This document shows positions 9,901-17,356 of a DNA stretch of 64,000 bases, piece after piece; position 1 is the first letter of the stretch; each line of letters opens with the position of its first letter. A program made the translations under genes and the position numbers. The stretch covers positions 62,001 through 126,000 of the forward strand of contig CAVOGC010000004.1 in NCBI GenBank assembly GCA_963695105.1. Direction: 5' to 3'. The notes beneath the pieces are model-generated. The model had not been told where the DNA came from. It saw only the letters and a list, made by a program, of their open reading frames with translations, and did no database searches. This DNA is from Competibacter sp963695105. GTDB lineage: Bacteria > Pseudomonadota > Gammaproteobacteria > Competibacterales > Competibacteraceae.

Positions 9901-10408
9901 AAACGCCATTCGCAAAATCGACCGCGAGACCCGCGCCCGCTTCCAGGAAACCTTCGAACGGGTTAACGCCGGTTTGAGCGAACTGTTTCCCCGGCTGTTC
10001 GGTGGTGGCCAAGCCCATCTGGAACTGACCGGCGAGGATGTGCTGGATGCCGGCGTGGCGATCATGGCCAAGCCGCCGGGCAAACGAGTCGGGTCGATCA
10101 GCCTTCTGTCCGGCGGCGAAAAGGCATTGGCCGCGGTCGCCCTGGTGTTCGCTATTTTTCAGCTCAACCCGGCTCCCTTTTGTCTATTGGACGAGGTGGA
10201 CGCACCGCTGGATGAAGCTAACGTCGGCCGGTTCGGCGCGCTGGTCCGCGATATGTCGATGCAGGTGCAGTTCGTTTTCATCACCCACAACAAGGCGACC
10301 ATGGAGATCGCCCAGCACTTGGCGGGTGTGACCATGCAGGAACCTGGGGTATCGCGGCTGGTTGCGGTCGATGTCGAGGCGGCGGCGCGGCTGGCGGTGG
10401 CCGGTTAG
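6905..10408 (+). CDS. smc: Chromosome segregation ATPase SMC
   Basis: This 1167-residue condensin core subunit organises and segregates the chromosome with ScpA and ScpB, which are also encoded in this window (19.1-20.5 kb). The N-terminal head begins MRLSKIKLAGFKSFVD, with Walker A GPNGCGKSN shortly after. Two long coiled coils rich in Leu, Glu, Arg and Gln flank a hinge around the middle (roughly residues 500-640). The C-terminal head has the ABC signature LLSGGEKALAA and Walker B FCLLDEVDAPLDEANV. Length matches the family. The ATG at 6905 is chosen because the family N terminus starts exactly there; the same frame stays open about 520 bases upstream but that stretch overlaps the CheW-like gene. 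Confidence 0.96.
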   Translation: MRLSKIKLAGFKSFVDPTILHLHGNLLGVVGPNGCGKSNIIDAVRWVMGESSARSLRGESMSDVIFNGSASRKPVGQAAVELVFDNSQGRLGGPWASYGEIAIKRLVGRDGQSSYFLNGTRCRRRDIADIFLGTGLGPRSYAIIEQGMISRVIESKPDELRIFLEEAAGISKYKERRRETETRIRHTRENLDRLADVREELERQLHHLQRQARAAEQYRGYRAEERRLRAELLALRWRNLQTDSRDREHALRREETALEALLAEQRQLEAQLEAGRARRLELNDAFNDRQGRYYQAGAEISRLEQALQHQRELSQRREEEWDQVAAALARVDEQWRLDQEQRDELTLALAAAEPELTRLLTEEADAAAALTAAEAALREGQAAWETFNRRHGEVLRQTEVERTRIEHLERQLLQNERRLERLRFEREQLAEADLHAELAELRSDEQAAAAELKRRQEQLAQVEADLAANREAQQLAEPPLRELQERLLAGRGRLASLQTLQEAALGRHESGPDTWLRAQGLAEAPRLAERLEVEPGWEAAVETVLAGWLDAVCLPNLDPLAHAAAELPQGRLTLLETFPAELGDEAPPEGLAARVRAPWPLAGLLGVDTAATLTEALARRAKLRDGEALVTPDGILCGRRWLRLARGNGDGVLAREREIHRLAAALDADAAVLERQTTHLEQLRARRRELERERHDLQQAVNQDHRDHARLQGECNTTRARWEQARARRTALAEELAELNDQHEQNREQVQLARLRLEEALLALESLRGEQVELSGDRERRREQLQHCRARMDTARQKAAHQAAAIETQGVRASAAGQAMDRLDAQRQQLQARRARLVEERAGDDTTARAAIEDELTGWLETRLAVEAELREARHALEAQDAAMEAGEQARTHRERQAATQRQRIEEQRLALSEARVRQQNLREQLHELATEPEAVLPTLPEAATESDWLARLEQMERRIQRLGPINLAAIEEFAQLSERKQYLDAQNADLLEALTTLENAIRKIDRETRARFQETFERVNAGLSELFPRLFGGGQAHLELTGEDVLDAGVAIMAKPPGKRVGSISLLSGGEKALAAVALVFAIFQLNPAPFCLLDEVDAPLDEANVGRFGALVRDMSMQVQFVFITHNKATMEIAQHLAGVTMQEPGVSRLVAVDVEAAARLAVAG

Positions 10409-10528
10409 CCGTTCGGCGCGCGGGTTGCGCTCGGCCCGGGTAACGGCGGATGTCATTTGTGAAAGCGCGGGGATTACAGTATAAACGATGATTGCAACCC
10501 CCAACCCGCCGACGGTGGTAATGGGGGT

Positions 10529-10559
10529 TTGACATTGTGGGCTCTTACCGCAACATAAT
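10529..10559 (+). promoter_or_regulatory. Possible sigma-70 promoter for zipA
   Basis: TTGACA at 10529-10534 is followed after 19 bases by CATAAT at 10554-10559, 39 bases before the zipA ATG. The -35 box is perfect and the -10 is one base off, but the spacing is longer than ideal. It lies in the 190-base gap between smc and zipA, where a promoter is expected. Confidence 0.4.
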
Positions 10560-10598
10560 CTCATTATTGCGACGGGCGCAATCTGAGGCTTTCGATTC

Positions 10599-11462
10599 AT
10601 GGAATTGGACAAAACACAATTACAGTGGTTACTGGCGGGCATTGGGGCTGTCGTCGTTATCCTGATTTACCTCTGGGGCATCCGCTCGCACCTGAGGGAA
10701 GAAATCGGTAAACGCCGGCATCGGCTCTCCAAGGAGCCGGTGCTGGGCGACACGCAAGTGTCATCGTCGGATGAAGAGGCCGACGGGCATGATTTTGGCG
10801 AACTGGGCCGCATCACCCCTGATCACCATCTGGCCGACAAGGTGCTGGTGGATGTGGAAATCCGGCCCATCAATCGCCAGGAGTCCACCGCGGCGGTCGG
10901 GACGGACACCCCAACAGGCGGCGGCGCGGCGCGCCCACCCACCGCGCCAGCGCCCCCGCGCGAACCTCAGCGGAAACCCACCGCGCCAGCGCCCCCGCGC
11001 GAACCTCAGCGGAAACCCACCGCGCCGCCCCCGCCAAAAACGACACTGGTGTTGACCGTAATGGCGCCGCGCCACCAACTCTTTCACGGGCCTCGAATCC
11101 AGGTCGTGGCCGAGACGCTGAAATTCCGCTTGAATACCGAAGGGCTGTACGAACTGTTCCCGGAGACGGAAACCGCTGACGTCCCGATCCTTGGCTTGGC
11201 CCATCTGCGCAAGCCCGGCTCGTTCGAACCGCAAATCTTACAAAAACTGCATACGCCGGGCCTGCTGCTGTTCATGAAGCTCCCCGGCCCGCTCGAGGAA
11301 ATGAAGGCACTGGACCGGCTGGTGATCACCGCCGACCAACTGGCGCAGAAGCTGGGCGGGCTAATCTGCGACGAGCAAGGCAACCGGATGACCAACCAGG
11401 CGCTCGCGCGCTTGCGCGACGAAGTCGCCGAACTGGAGCGACGGCGGGCACAGTCGCCCTGA
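10599..11462 (+). CDS. zipA: Cell division protein ZipA
   Basis: ZipA is a membrane-anchored division protein that tethers FtsZ at midcell. The 287-residue product starts with a short periplasmic stub and one transmembrane helix (LLAGIGAVVVILIYLWGI). A charged and then proline-rich linker with a perfect 13-residue tandem repeat follows. The C-terminal ZipA domain (about residues 145-275) binds the FtsZ tail and is recognisable from LTVMAPRHQLFHG, FHR-like spacing and the LLFMKLPGP segment. The gene follows smc and precedes ligA, the zipA-ligA order usual in gammaproteobacteria. GAGG lies about 11 bases before the ATG. Confidence 0.93.
   Translation: MELDKTQLQWLLAGIGAVVVILIYLWGIRSHLREEIGKRRHRLSKEPVLGDTQVSSSDEEADGHDFGELGRITPDHHLADKVLVDVEIRPINRQESTAAVGTDTPTGGGAARPPTAPAPPREPQRKPTAPAPPREPQRKPTAPPPPKTTLVLTVMAPRHQLFHGPRIQVVAETLKFRLNTEGLYELFPETETADVPILGLAHLRKPGSFEPQILQKLHTPGLLLFMKLPGPLEEMKALDRLVITADQLAQKLGGLICDEQGNRMTNQALARLRDEVAELERRRAQSP
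10941..11018 (+). repeat. Perfect 39-base tandem duplication in the zipA linker
   Basis: Two identical 39-base units (10941-10979 and 10980-11018) code two copies of TAPAPPREPQRKP, and a third degenerate start follows. The repeat keeps the frame and only lengthens the flexible P/Q-type linker between the membrane helix and the FtsZ-binding domain. Confidence 0.92.
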
Positions 11463-11477
11463 TGGCGCGAGGGCGAC

Positions 11478-13010
11478 ATGGCGCTTTCCACCACTGATCC
11501 GCAACACCGGGCCGCCTGGCTGCGCGAGCAACTCAACTGGCATGGCTATCGCTATTACGTGCTGGACGACCCGGAAATTCCCGACGCCGAGTACGACCGG
11601 CTGTTTCGGGAACTTCAGGAGCTGGAAGCCGCCCATCCGGAGCTGCTCGCCGTCGATTCTCCGACCCGACGGGTGGGCGGCAAGCCGCTGGAGGCGTTTG
11701 TACCGGTGCGGCACCGGATTCCGATGCTGTCCATCCGTACCGAAACCGACACCGGCCCGGACGGCGCGGTAGCCTTTGATGCCCAGGTACGGCGCGAACT
11801 GGGCCTGGGCGACGATACGGAACCGGTCGAGTACGCCTGCGAGTTGAAATTTGACGGCTTGGCCATCAGCCTGCGCTACGAAAAGGGCGTACTGGTACTG
11901 GCGGCCACCCGCGGCGACGGTGAAACCGGCGAGGATGTCACCCAAAACGTGCGCACCATCAGGGCCGTGCCGCTCCGGCTGCAAGGCGCCGCGCCCGAGA
12001 TTCTGGAAGTGCGCGGCGAAGCGTACATGAGCCGCGCGGATTTCGAGCGCTACAACAACCGGCAGCGCGCCGCGGGGTTGCCCACCTTGGTCAACCCCCG
12101 TAACGGCGCGGCGGGCAGCATCCGACAACTCGACCCGAATCTGGCCGCGAAACGACCGCTGTCCTTTTTTGCCTACGGGCTGGGCGAGGTGCGGGGCTGG
12201 GAATTCCCGACCACCCATGGCGCGGTGCTTGACGCGCTGGCCGCGCTGGGACTGCCGGTTTGCGAGGAGCGCGCGGTGACGCGGGGCGCGGATGGCCTGG
12301 TCGAGTTTCACCGCGCCATCGCCGGGAAGCGCGATGCGTTGCCCTTCGACATCGACGGCGTGGTGTACAAGGTCAACCGCCTGGTCTGGCAGCAGCAACT
12401 GGGTTTTCGCACCCGCGAACCGCGCTGGGCGGTGGCGCACAAATTTCCAGCCCAAGAAGAACTGACCGTGGTCGAGGCCATCGAGGTACAGGTTGGCCGC
12501 ACCGGCGCGATCACTCCGGTGGCACGGCTCAAACCGGTGTTCGTCGGCGGCGTCACCGTCACCAATGCGACGCTGCACAACGCCGATGAGGTGGCGCGCA
12601 AGGATGTGCGGGTGGGCGATACCGTCATCGTGCGCCGGGCCGGCGATGTCATTCCCGAAGTGGTCGGCGTGGTGCTGGAGCGCCGTCCGCCCGACACGCA
12701 ACCGTTTATGATGCCAGCCACCTGTCCGGTATGTGGATCAAAGATCGAACGAATAATTAAGAAGATCAATTTAAAAAAGCTTGGCACCCGAACTATTTCT
12801 CAAGCTATATTTCGCTGTACTGGCCAATTGACCTGCCCAGCTCAATTGGAACAAGCACTTATTCATTTTGCTTCTCGTAAGTGTTTTGATATTGATGGCT
12901 TAGGCGAGAGTGTTGCCGCCCAGCTTGTTGAACTTAAATTGGTTCGATCGCCAGCAGATATTTTTTTACTTGATTACGAAAGAGTTAAGAAATTTGGAAG
13001 GTTTTGCTGA
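11478..13010 (+). CDS. ligA: NAD-dependent DNA ligase LigA, N-terminal fragment
   Basis: LigA seals nicks in DNA using NAD+. This fragment holds the NAD-binding Ia region, the adenylation domain with the active-site lysine motif CELKFDGLAISL, and the OB fold (EVQVGRTGAITPVARLKPV). It also holds the four-cysteine zinc finger, with CPVC early and RCTGQLTC later; the loop between them is about 11 residues longer than usual. From about 12730 the DNA turns strikingly AT-rich while still coding LigA sequence. The frame ends at 13010 after VKKFGRFC. Removing one T from the T7 run at 12961-12967 would continue the family-like sequence (ADIF-YLITKELRNLEGFA). GAGGG sits just before the ATG, 15 bases after zipA. 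Confidence 0.93.
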   Translation: MALSTTDPQHRAAWLREQLNWHGYRYYVLDDPEIPDAEYDRLFRELQELEAAHPELLAVDSPTRRVGGKPLEAFVPVRHRIPMLSIRTETDTGPDGAVAFDAQVRRELGLGDDTEPVEYACELKFDGLAISLRYEKGVLVLAATRGDGETGEDVTQNVRTIRAVPLRLQGAAPEILEVRGEAYMSRADFERYNNRQRAAGLPTLVNPRNGAAGSIRQLDPNLAAKRPLSFFAYGLGEVRGWEFPTTHGAVLDALAALGLPVCEERAVTRGADGLVEFHRAIAGKRDALPFDIDGVVYKVNRLVWQQQLGFRTREPRWAVAHKFPAQEELTVVEAIEVQVGRTGAITPVARLKPVFVGGVTVTNATLHNADEVARKDVRVGDTVIVRRAGDVIPEVVGVVLERRPPDTQPFMMPATCPVCGSKIERIIKKINLKKLGTRTISQAIFRCTGQLTCPAQLEQALIHFASRKCFDIDGLGESVAAQLVELKLVRSPADIFLLDYERVKKFGRFC

Positions 13011-14040
13011 TATATCCACTAAAAATCTTTTATCATCCATTCAGGAATCTAAGTCAGTTACTTTGTCACGTTTTTTGTTCGGGCTTGGTATAACTGACGT
13101 TGGTGAATCAGTAGCAAACGATCTTGCTAAAGCATTTGGAACATTGGCTTGTATTCGAATTGCTCATCCCTTTATTGTTAGCCATATTTCAGGAATCGGT
13201 TTAGAGATAGCGAATAGCATTTCAAAATTTTTTTCTAATTCAAAAAATAAATCAATAATTGATCAATTACTAAAGAATGGGGTAATAATTACGAATGAGA
13301 GCTATGGTCCTGTTCGTTTAAGTGTTACACCAACTCTTTCTAAACTAATTTCACATCTTGCAGGTGACCTGAAAGATTTAGGCAGCAAAAGTTGTGATAA
13401 GTTAGCAACATTCTTTGGTTCTCTTGATAGATTATTATCTGCGAATGTTAAAGAGGTTATTTTAGCATTTGACAGCATTTCAAAAAGAAAAATTAATTCA
13501 ATCTTAGCTAACTCTCTAGTGGAGCGATTGCATTCAGAATCAGCACAGATCACTGCTAGATCTATTGAAAATCAACTCAAAATGTTTGGAATAAATTGGG
13601 ATGGCGTTAACCAAATGGATCGACTTAATTCAATTGAAAAGCAGCAAACTAATCTAAAAATTTTAGGCTCAACATCCATACCATACGATTTGATCGTAGA
13701 TCGGATCAACAATACAGTTTCTATCATTTGTGGATGTAAAGCAGCCAAGTTTGGGCAATTATGTAAGCATAGACTTGCAATTTTAGAAGGAGATGTAACC
13801 AATATAGTTGGTTCTCAGGGAAGATATATTGGGTGCGCTGGAATGGATAAAAAATTCTGATCTCTCTGAGTTGTATGAAAAATATATTGAGGCAAGTAAG
13901 CAAAACATGGTCGCGCAGGAAGCCATGGAAAAAGCCAAGCATCATCTCGCTGATGCACTAAACAGAAATCATCAACTTACCGCAAAGAAACAGCCAGAAC
14001 TATGGGACGTGCGGGATCAAACATCTATCCCAATTGCCCC
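12730..14040. other. AT-rich block inside GC-rich ligA
   Basis: Between roughly 12730 and 14040 the base composition and codon use change abruptly: A/T-ending codons, runs of A and T, and many Ile, Lys, Asn and Ser. Both flanks are normal GC-rich host DNA. The block codes the end of the zinc finger, the helix-hairpin-helix region and about 240 extra residues. The flanks code the catalytic core and the BRCT domain. The abrupt borders inside one gene suggest acquisition by recombination. Borders are judged by eye. Confidence 0.85.
12910..13860 (+). CDS. ligA: LigA middle fragment: HhH domain, extra HhH-like repeat, SWIM-like zinc motif
   Basis: This frame continues LigA after the T7 tract; meaningful sequence starts near 12967. 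Residues such as ELRNLEGFADISTKNLL and LSRFLFGLGITDVGESVA match the canonical HhH domain of LigA, ending at LLKNGVIIT. The ordinary protein would then pass to the BRCT domain. Here a second HhH-like stretch follows (FFGSLDRLLSANVKEVILAF to LKMFGINW), then a CxCx8CxH motif (CGCKAAKFGQLCKH) resembling a SWIM zinc finger. The frame ends at 13860; deleting one G of GGG near 13820 continues it as SQEDILGALEWIKNSD. Entirely AT-rich. The extra part is absent from the LigA proteins I know. Confidence 0.75.
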   Translation: MLPPSLLNLNWFDRQQIFFYLITKELRNLEGFADISTKNLLSSIQESKSVTLSRFLFGLGITDVGESVANDLAKAFGTLACIRIAHPFIVSHISGIGLEIANSISKFFSNSKNKSIIDQLLKNGVIITNESYGPVRLSVTPTLSKLISHLAGDLKDLGSKSCDKLATFFGSLDRLLSANVKEVILAFDSISKRKINSILANSLVERLHSESAQITARSIENQLKMFGINWDGVNQMDRLNSIEKQQTNLKILGSTSIPYDLIVDRINNTVSIICGCKAAKFGQLCKHRLAILEGDVTNIVGSQGRYIGCAGMDKKF

Positions 14041-14284
14041 TGATCAAGAAAATCAACCTCTTGCGGGCAAGACCTTCGTGCTGACTGGTACCTTGGAATC
14101 GCTGACTCGCGACCAGGCATCCGAACGGTTGCGGGCGCTGGGCGCCAAGGTGGCGGGCAGCGTATCGAAGAAAACCGATTACGTGGTGGCGGGCCACGAC
14201 GCTGGTTCCAAATTGGACAAAGCGCGGGAATTGGGGGTGCAAGTGCTGGACGAGGCGGGACTGCTGGAGTTGATGGAGAAGTAG
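13808..14284 (+). CDS. ligA: LigA C-terminal fragment: helical segment and BRCT domain
   Basis: This is the last part of LigA. The first 75 or so residues (EDILGALEWIKNSDLSELY, then KYIEASKQNMVAQEAMEKAK) are AT-rich, helical and probably a coiled-coil hairpin following the SWIM-like motif. GC-rich DNA resumes at about 14040 with a canonical BRCT domain: PLAGKTFVLTGTLESLTRD, then GSVSKKTDYVVAG, GSKLDKARELGV and LDEAGLLEL. With the two single-base insertions removed, the whole ligase is about 934 residues against about 670 for typical LigA. Because LigA is normally essential, the intact product is probably made or the breaks are sequence errors. Confidence 0.82.
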   Translation: MVLREDILGALEWIKNSDLSELYEKYIEASKQNMVAQEAMEKAKHHLADALNRNHQLTAKKQPELWDVRDQTSIPIAPDQENQPLAGKTFVLTGTLESLTRDQASERLRALGAKVAGSVSKKTDYVVAGHDAGSKLDKARELGVQVLDEAGLLELMEK

Positions 14285-14325
14285 CAACCGGTAAGCTGGC
14301 TGCTACTTCAAGGGTTGCCTACCAG

Positions 14326-15357
14326 TTACTTCTTCTCGGCCTTGGCGGGCTCGGCGGGCTCGGCCTTGGCGGGCTCGGCCTTGGTGGGCTCGGCCGCGCT
14401 GACCTGGATTTCCTTGATTTCGATCTTGGCGCCGGCGCGCAGTTTTTCCAGATAGTCGTTCACCATCCGGCTCTGCAACATTTGAGCGATCTGTGGCCGC
14501 AGTTCGTCCAGGGTCGGCGGCTTGGCGTCGCGGACATCATCCAGCAGGATGACGTGCCAGCCGAACGGCGTCTGCACCGGCTCCTCGCTGTACTTGCCCT
14601 TTTCCATCTTGGCCACCGCCTGCGCGAACGGCGGCACCATCATGCTCGGCGTGAACCAGCCCAGATCGCCGCCGTTGGCCGCGGAACTGTCGCTGGATTT
14701 GGTCTTGGCCAGTTCGGCGAAATCGCCGCCTTTCTTAAGTTCGGCGACGATCTCCTTGGCCTTGTCCTCGGAGTCCACCAGGATGTGGCTGGCCTTGTAC
14801 TCCTTGCCCTTCATCGCCGCGACGGCGGTTTCATATTCTTTCTTGATGGCGTCTTCGCTGGGAGCATTTTCGCTCAACATCCGCCGCACCACGGTGCTGG
14901 CCAGCAGGCTGCGCTGGATCATTTCCATCTGCTGCTTGATCTGTGGGTCGTCTTCCAGCTTCTGTTGGGTAGCTTGCTGCACCAGCAGTTCTTCCATGAC
15001 CAGTTGGTCGACCAGCGACTTGCTGGCTTCCGGCGAATCGACCTTGGTCTTGCCGCGCAACTGCTGGGCATATTGATCGAAGGCCGCCTTGGAGATTGGC
15101 TTGCCGTTGATCACCGCGACTGGATCGGGGATGGTGAACTCAGCCTGCGCGGCGGCGGGGGCGGCGGGGGCGGCGGGGGCGGCCTTGACGGCGGCGGGCG
15201 AGGCGGGGGCGGCGGGGGCGGCCTTGACGGCGGCGGGCGCGGGGGCGGCGGACGCCGGTTCGGCTTTTTTATCGTCGGCGGCCAGCACCGCGCCGGACAG
15301 CAGCAGGCTGGAGGACAGCGCCAGCAGCGGGAGAGTCAGCTTATTTGGTTTATTCAT
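14326..15357 (-). CDS. Periplasmic parvulin-type peptidyl-prolyl isomerase (PpiC/SurA family)
   Basis: This 343-residue exported foldase catalyses cis-trans isomerisation of prolyl bonds in outer-membrane or secreted proteins. It has an N-terminal signal peptide (LLALSSSLLLSGAVLAADD), an Ala/Pro-rich spacer with a duplicated APAAVKAAPAAPA-type unit, and a SurA-N-like helical region beginning VAVINGKPISKAAFDQYAQQ. The parvulin domain covers about residues 190-280: YKASHILVDSEDKAKEIV, SSAANGGDLGWF and TPFGWHVILLDD. The C terminus is a low-complexity Lys/Glu/Pro/Ala tail. It lies downstream of the yciB-yciI-bolA operon on the same strand and converges on ligA. Confidence 0.9.
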   Translation of the reverse strand: MNKPNKLTLPLLALSSSLLLSGAVLAADDKKAEPASAAPAPAAVKAAPAAPASPAAVKAAPAAPAAPAAAQAEFTIPDPVAVINGKPISKAAFDQYAQQLRGKTKVDSPEASKSLVDQLVMEELLVQQATQQKLEDDPQIKQQMEMIQRSLLASTVVRRMLSENAPSEDAIKKEYETAVAAMKGKEYKASHILVDSEDKAKEIVAELKKGGDFAELAKTKSSDSSAANGGDLGWFTPSMMVPPFAQAVAKMEKGKYSEEPVQTPFGWHVILLDDVRDAKPPTLDELRPQIAQMLQSRMVNDYLEKLRAGAKIEIKEIQVSAAEPTKAEPAKAEPAEPAKAEKK

Positions 15358-15423
15358 TGGGTTGTTTCCAGAGGTTAGGTGGTTTCCAGGGGGACTATTC
15401 AGCCGGGACCGCGTGCCTTGAGG

Positions 15424-15702
15424 TTAATGCAAACCTTGCTCTGCTGGAGAAAGCGCGGTTTTGATGCTCAAGGCGTGGATCTCCCGGCGCATCAGGTCGG
15501 CCACCGCCGCGTTGATGAGGCGGTGACGCTGAATCAGGGTCTTGCCGGTAAAGGCCGACGCAACCATGTGGATAGTGAAATGGCCGCCCTCGCGCGCACC
15601 GGCGTGACCGGCATGGGCGGCGCTGTCGTCGATGATTTGCAGGCGTTCGGGCGCCAACGCGCTACGCAACCGTTCCTCGATCAAGGCAACGCGATCGGTC
15701 AT
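15424..15702 (-). CDS. bolA: BolA family protein
   Basis: This 92-residue BolA-like protein probably partners a monothiol glutaredoxin in iron-sulfur handling or acts in stress-linked regulation. The BolA fold is indicated by IEERLRSALAPERLQIIDDS, a HAGH motif (the conserved metal-ligand region), FTIHMVASAFTGKTLIQRHRLI, and a C-terminal helix ending IHALSIKT. The start codon overlaps the stop of yciI (ATGA), which implies translational coupling. Confidence 0.93.
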   Translation of the reverse strand: MTDRVALIEERLRSALAPERLQIIDDSAAHAGHAGAREGGHFTIHMVASAFTGKTLIQRHRLINAAVADLMRREIHALSIKTALSPAEQGLH

Positions 15703-16001
15703 GCCGGCAGCGCCTTGCGGAAGGGGTAAATCTCGACCGCCGCGTACACGCCGGCGGCCACGTAGGGATCGGCGTCGGCCCAGGCCCGGGCTTCTTCCAG
15801 CGCGGCGAATTCGGCGACCACCAGGCTGCCCTGAAAGCCGGCTGGACCGGGATCGGGGCTGTCGATGGCCGGCAGCGGTCCGGCCAAAACCAGCCGGCCC
15901 TCGGCCAGCAGGGCGTTAAGGCGTTCCAGATGAGCGGGACGAGCCGCCAACCGCTGTTCCAGAGTGCCCGGCACGTCGCGGCCGATGATGGCGTATAGCA
16001 T
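15699..16001 (-). CDS. yciI: YciI-like protein
   Basis: This is a 100-residue ferredoxin-like-fold protein of the YciI family, whose exact reaction is unknown. Visible family features are MLYAIIGRDVPGTLEQRL, RPAHLERLNALLAEGRLVLAGPLPA (containing the conserved His), and ARAWADADPYVAAGVYAAVEIYPF. It lies between yciB (3-base gap) and bolA (4-base overlap), the synteny usual in many gammaproteobacteria. Confidence 0.92.
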   Translation of the reverse strand: MLYAIIGRDVPGTLEQRLAARPAHLERLNALLAEGRLVLAGPLPAIDSPDPGPAGFQGSLVVAEFAALEEARAWADADPYVAAGVYAAVEIYPFRKALPA

Positions 16002-16004
16002 GGA

Positions 16005-16556
16005 TCAGGACTCCTTTGATGGGGTATCGTCGGTTTTGAGATGACGGCTCATGTAGGCCGCCTGCGCCAGCACGAACACCAGAGTCAGGCCCAACATCCC
16101 GAACAGTTTGAAATTGACCCAGGTGTTTTCGTCGAACGTGAACGCCACGTACAGATTGACCACGCCCATGACGAAGAAAAAAATAGCCCACATAAACGTC
16201 AGGTTGATCCAGATTCGGGCCGGAAGTTCCATTTGACCGCCCAACATTCGCTCCAGCAGGGTTTGCCGGCCGATAAAGCGGCTACCGACAAAGGCCAGGG
16301 CGAACAGCCAGTTCACCACCGTGGGTTTCCATTTAACGAAGACCGGATCGTGCAGGGCCAGCGTCAGGCCACCCAGCACCAGCACCAGTCCGGCGGTGAA
16401 CAGCGGCAGTTTCTCAACCCGGCGTTGCCGCAGCCAGATCCAGCCGACCTGGGCCAGGGTGACGCCGATCAGCACGCCGGTGGCGACATAGATATCCGTC
16501 AGCTTGTAGGCGACGAAGAACAGTAGGATGGGCAGAAAATCGAATAGCAGTTTCAT
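16005..16556 (-). CDS. yciB: Inner-membrane septation protein YciB (IspZ)
   Basis: This 183-residue polytopic membrane protein belongs to the YciB/intracellular septation protein A family, implicated in envelope synthesis and division. It begins MKLLFDFLPILLFFVAYK and has about five hydrophobic helices. The family signature KWKPTVVNWLFALAFVGSRF is present. The ATG at 16556 is chosen because the family starts at MKLLFDFLP; the frame extends further upstream but that part is unlike the family. First gene of the yciB-yciI-bolA group. Confidence 0.93.
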   Translation of the reverse strand: MKLLFDFLPILLFFVAYKLTDIYVATGVLIGVTLAQVGWIWLRQRRVEKLPLFTAGLVLVLGGLTLALHDPVFVKWKPTVVNWLFALAFVGSRFIGRQTLLERMLGGQMELPARIWINLTFMWAIFFFVMGVVNLYVAFTFDENTWVNFKLFGMLGLTLVFVLAQAAYMSRHLKTDDTPSKES

Positions 16557-16702
16557 GCCGGCAGCGAGGTTCCATTGAGTGCGGGCAGCGGCGGTGAGGG
16601 GCAAAAAAAGAGACGGCTTCACCGCCGCCATCTTGACCGGACAACGCCGGGCTGGCAAGTTGCCTGACCGGGTATTATCCACAATCTAGGAATAGTAGGG
16701 CC

Positions 16703-17323
16703 ATGAGCCGCGTTTTACAAATCCATCCCGCCAACCCGCAACCGCGTCTGATCGCGCAGGCGGTGGCGCGACTGCGCGAAGGCGACGTGATCGTCTATCC
16801 CACCGACTCCAGCTATGCGCTGGGTTGCCAACTGGGCGACAAGGCGGCGGCGGAACGCATCCGCGCCATCCGCCAGACCGACCGCCGTCACAACTTCACC
16901 CTGGTCTGCCGCGATTTATCCGAAATCGCCACTTACGCCAAGGTGGACAACCAGCGCTATCGCCTGCTCAAAGCCATCACGCCGGGAGCGTTTACCTTTA
17001 TCCTGCAGGCCACCCACGAGGTGCCGCGCCGCTTGCAGCATCCCCGCCGCAAGACCATTGGCATCCGGGTGCCGAACAACGCCATCGTCAGCGCCCTGCT
17101 GACCGAGTTGGGCGAGCCGATCATGAGCTGCACGCTGATCCTGCCCGGCGACGACTGGCCACTGTCCGACCCCGAAGAGATCGAGGAACGCCTGGCCAAC
17201 CAGGTTGATCTGATCATCGACGGTGGTCCCGGCCAGCGCGAGCCGACCACCGTGCTCGACCTGACCGAAGAGACGCCGCAACTGAGCCGCCAGGGGCTGG
17301 GCGACGCCAGCCCGTTTCTCTAG
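16703..17323 (+). CDS. yciO: YciO/Sua5/YrdC-family protein (threonylcarbamoyl-AMP synthase-like)
   Basis: This is a 206-residue single YrdC-like domain protein. The family makes threonylcarbamoyl-AMP for tRNA t6A or, in YciO, has a less certain role. Family features are GDVIVYPTDSSYALGCQLGD, the nucleotide-binding RAIRQTDRRHNFTLVCRDLS and TPGAFTFILQAT. RRKTIGIRVP and SCTLILPGD follow. The match is closer to YciO than to TsaC (KxR spacing and the 206-residue length without a Sua5 domain). It is divergent from yciB. Confidence 0.88.
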   Translation: MSRVLQIHPANPQPRLIAQAVARLREGDVIVYPTDSSYALGCQLGDKAAAERIRAIRQTDRRHNFTLVCRDLSEIATYAKVDNQRYRLLKAITPGAFTFILQATHEVPRRLQHPRRKTIGIRVPNNAIVSALLTELGEPIMSCTLILPGDDWPLSDPEEIEERLANQVDLIIDGGPGQREPTTVLDLTEETPQLSRQGLGDASPFL

Positions 17324-17356
17324 TCGGTACCCGGACAGGCTGCGTATAATCGGGCC

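Noticed and set aside
12961..13010. Intein or group I/II intron in ligA
   Set aside because: No splice motifs, no homing endonuclease and no intron structure; the AT-rich block itself codes ligase-type domains.
15150..15245. GC-rich tandem repeat as a regulatory or origin element
   Set aside because: It codes the Ala/Pro spacer of the parvulin protein in frame.
16557..16682. 42-residue N-terminal extension of YciB
   Set aside because: Unlike the family; the conserved start MKLLFDFLP is at 16556.
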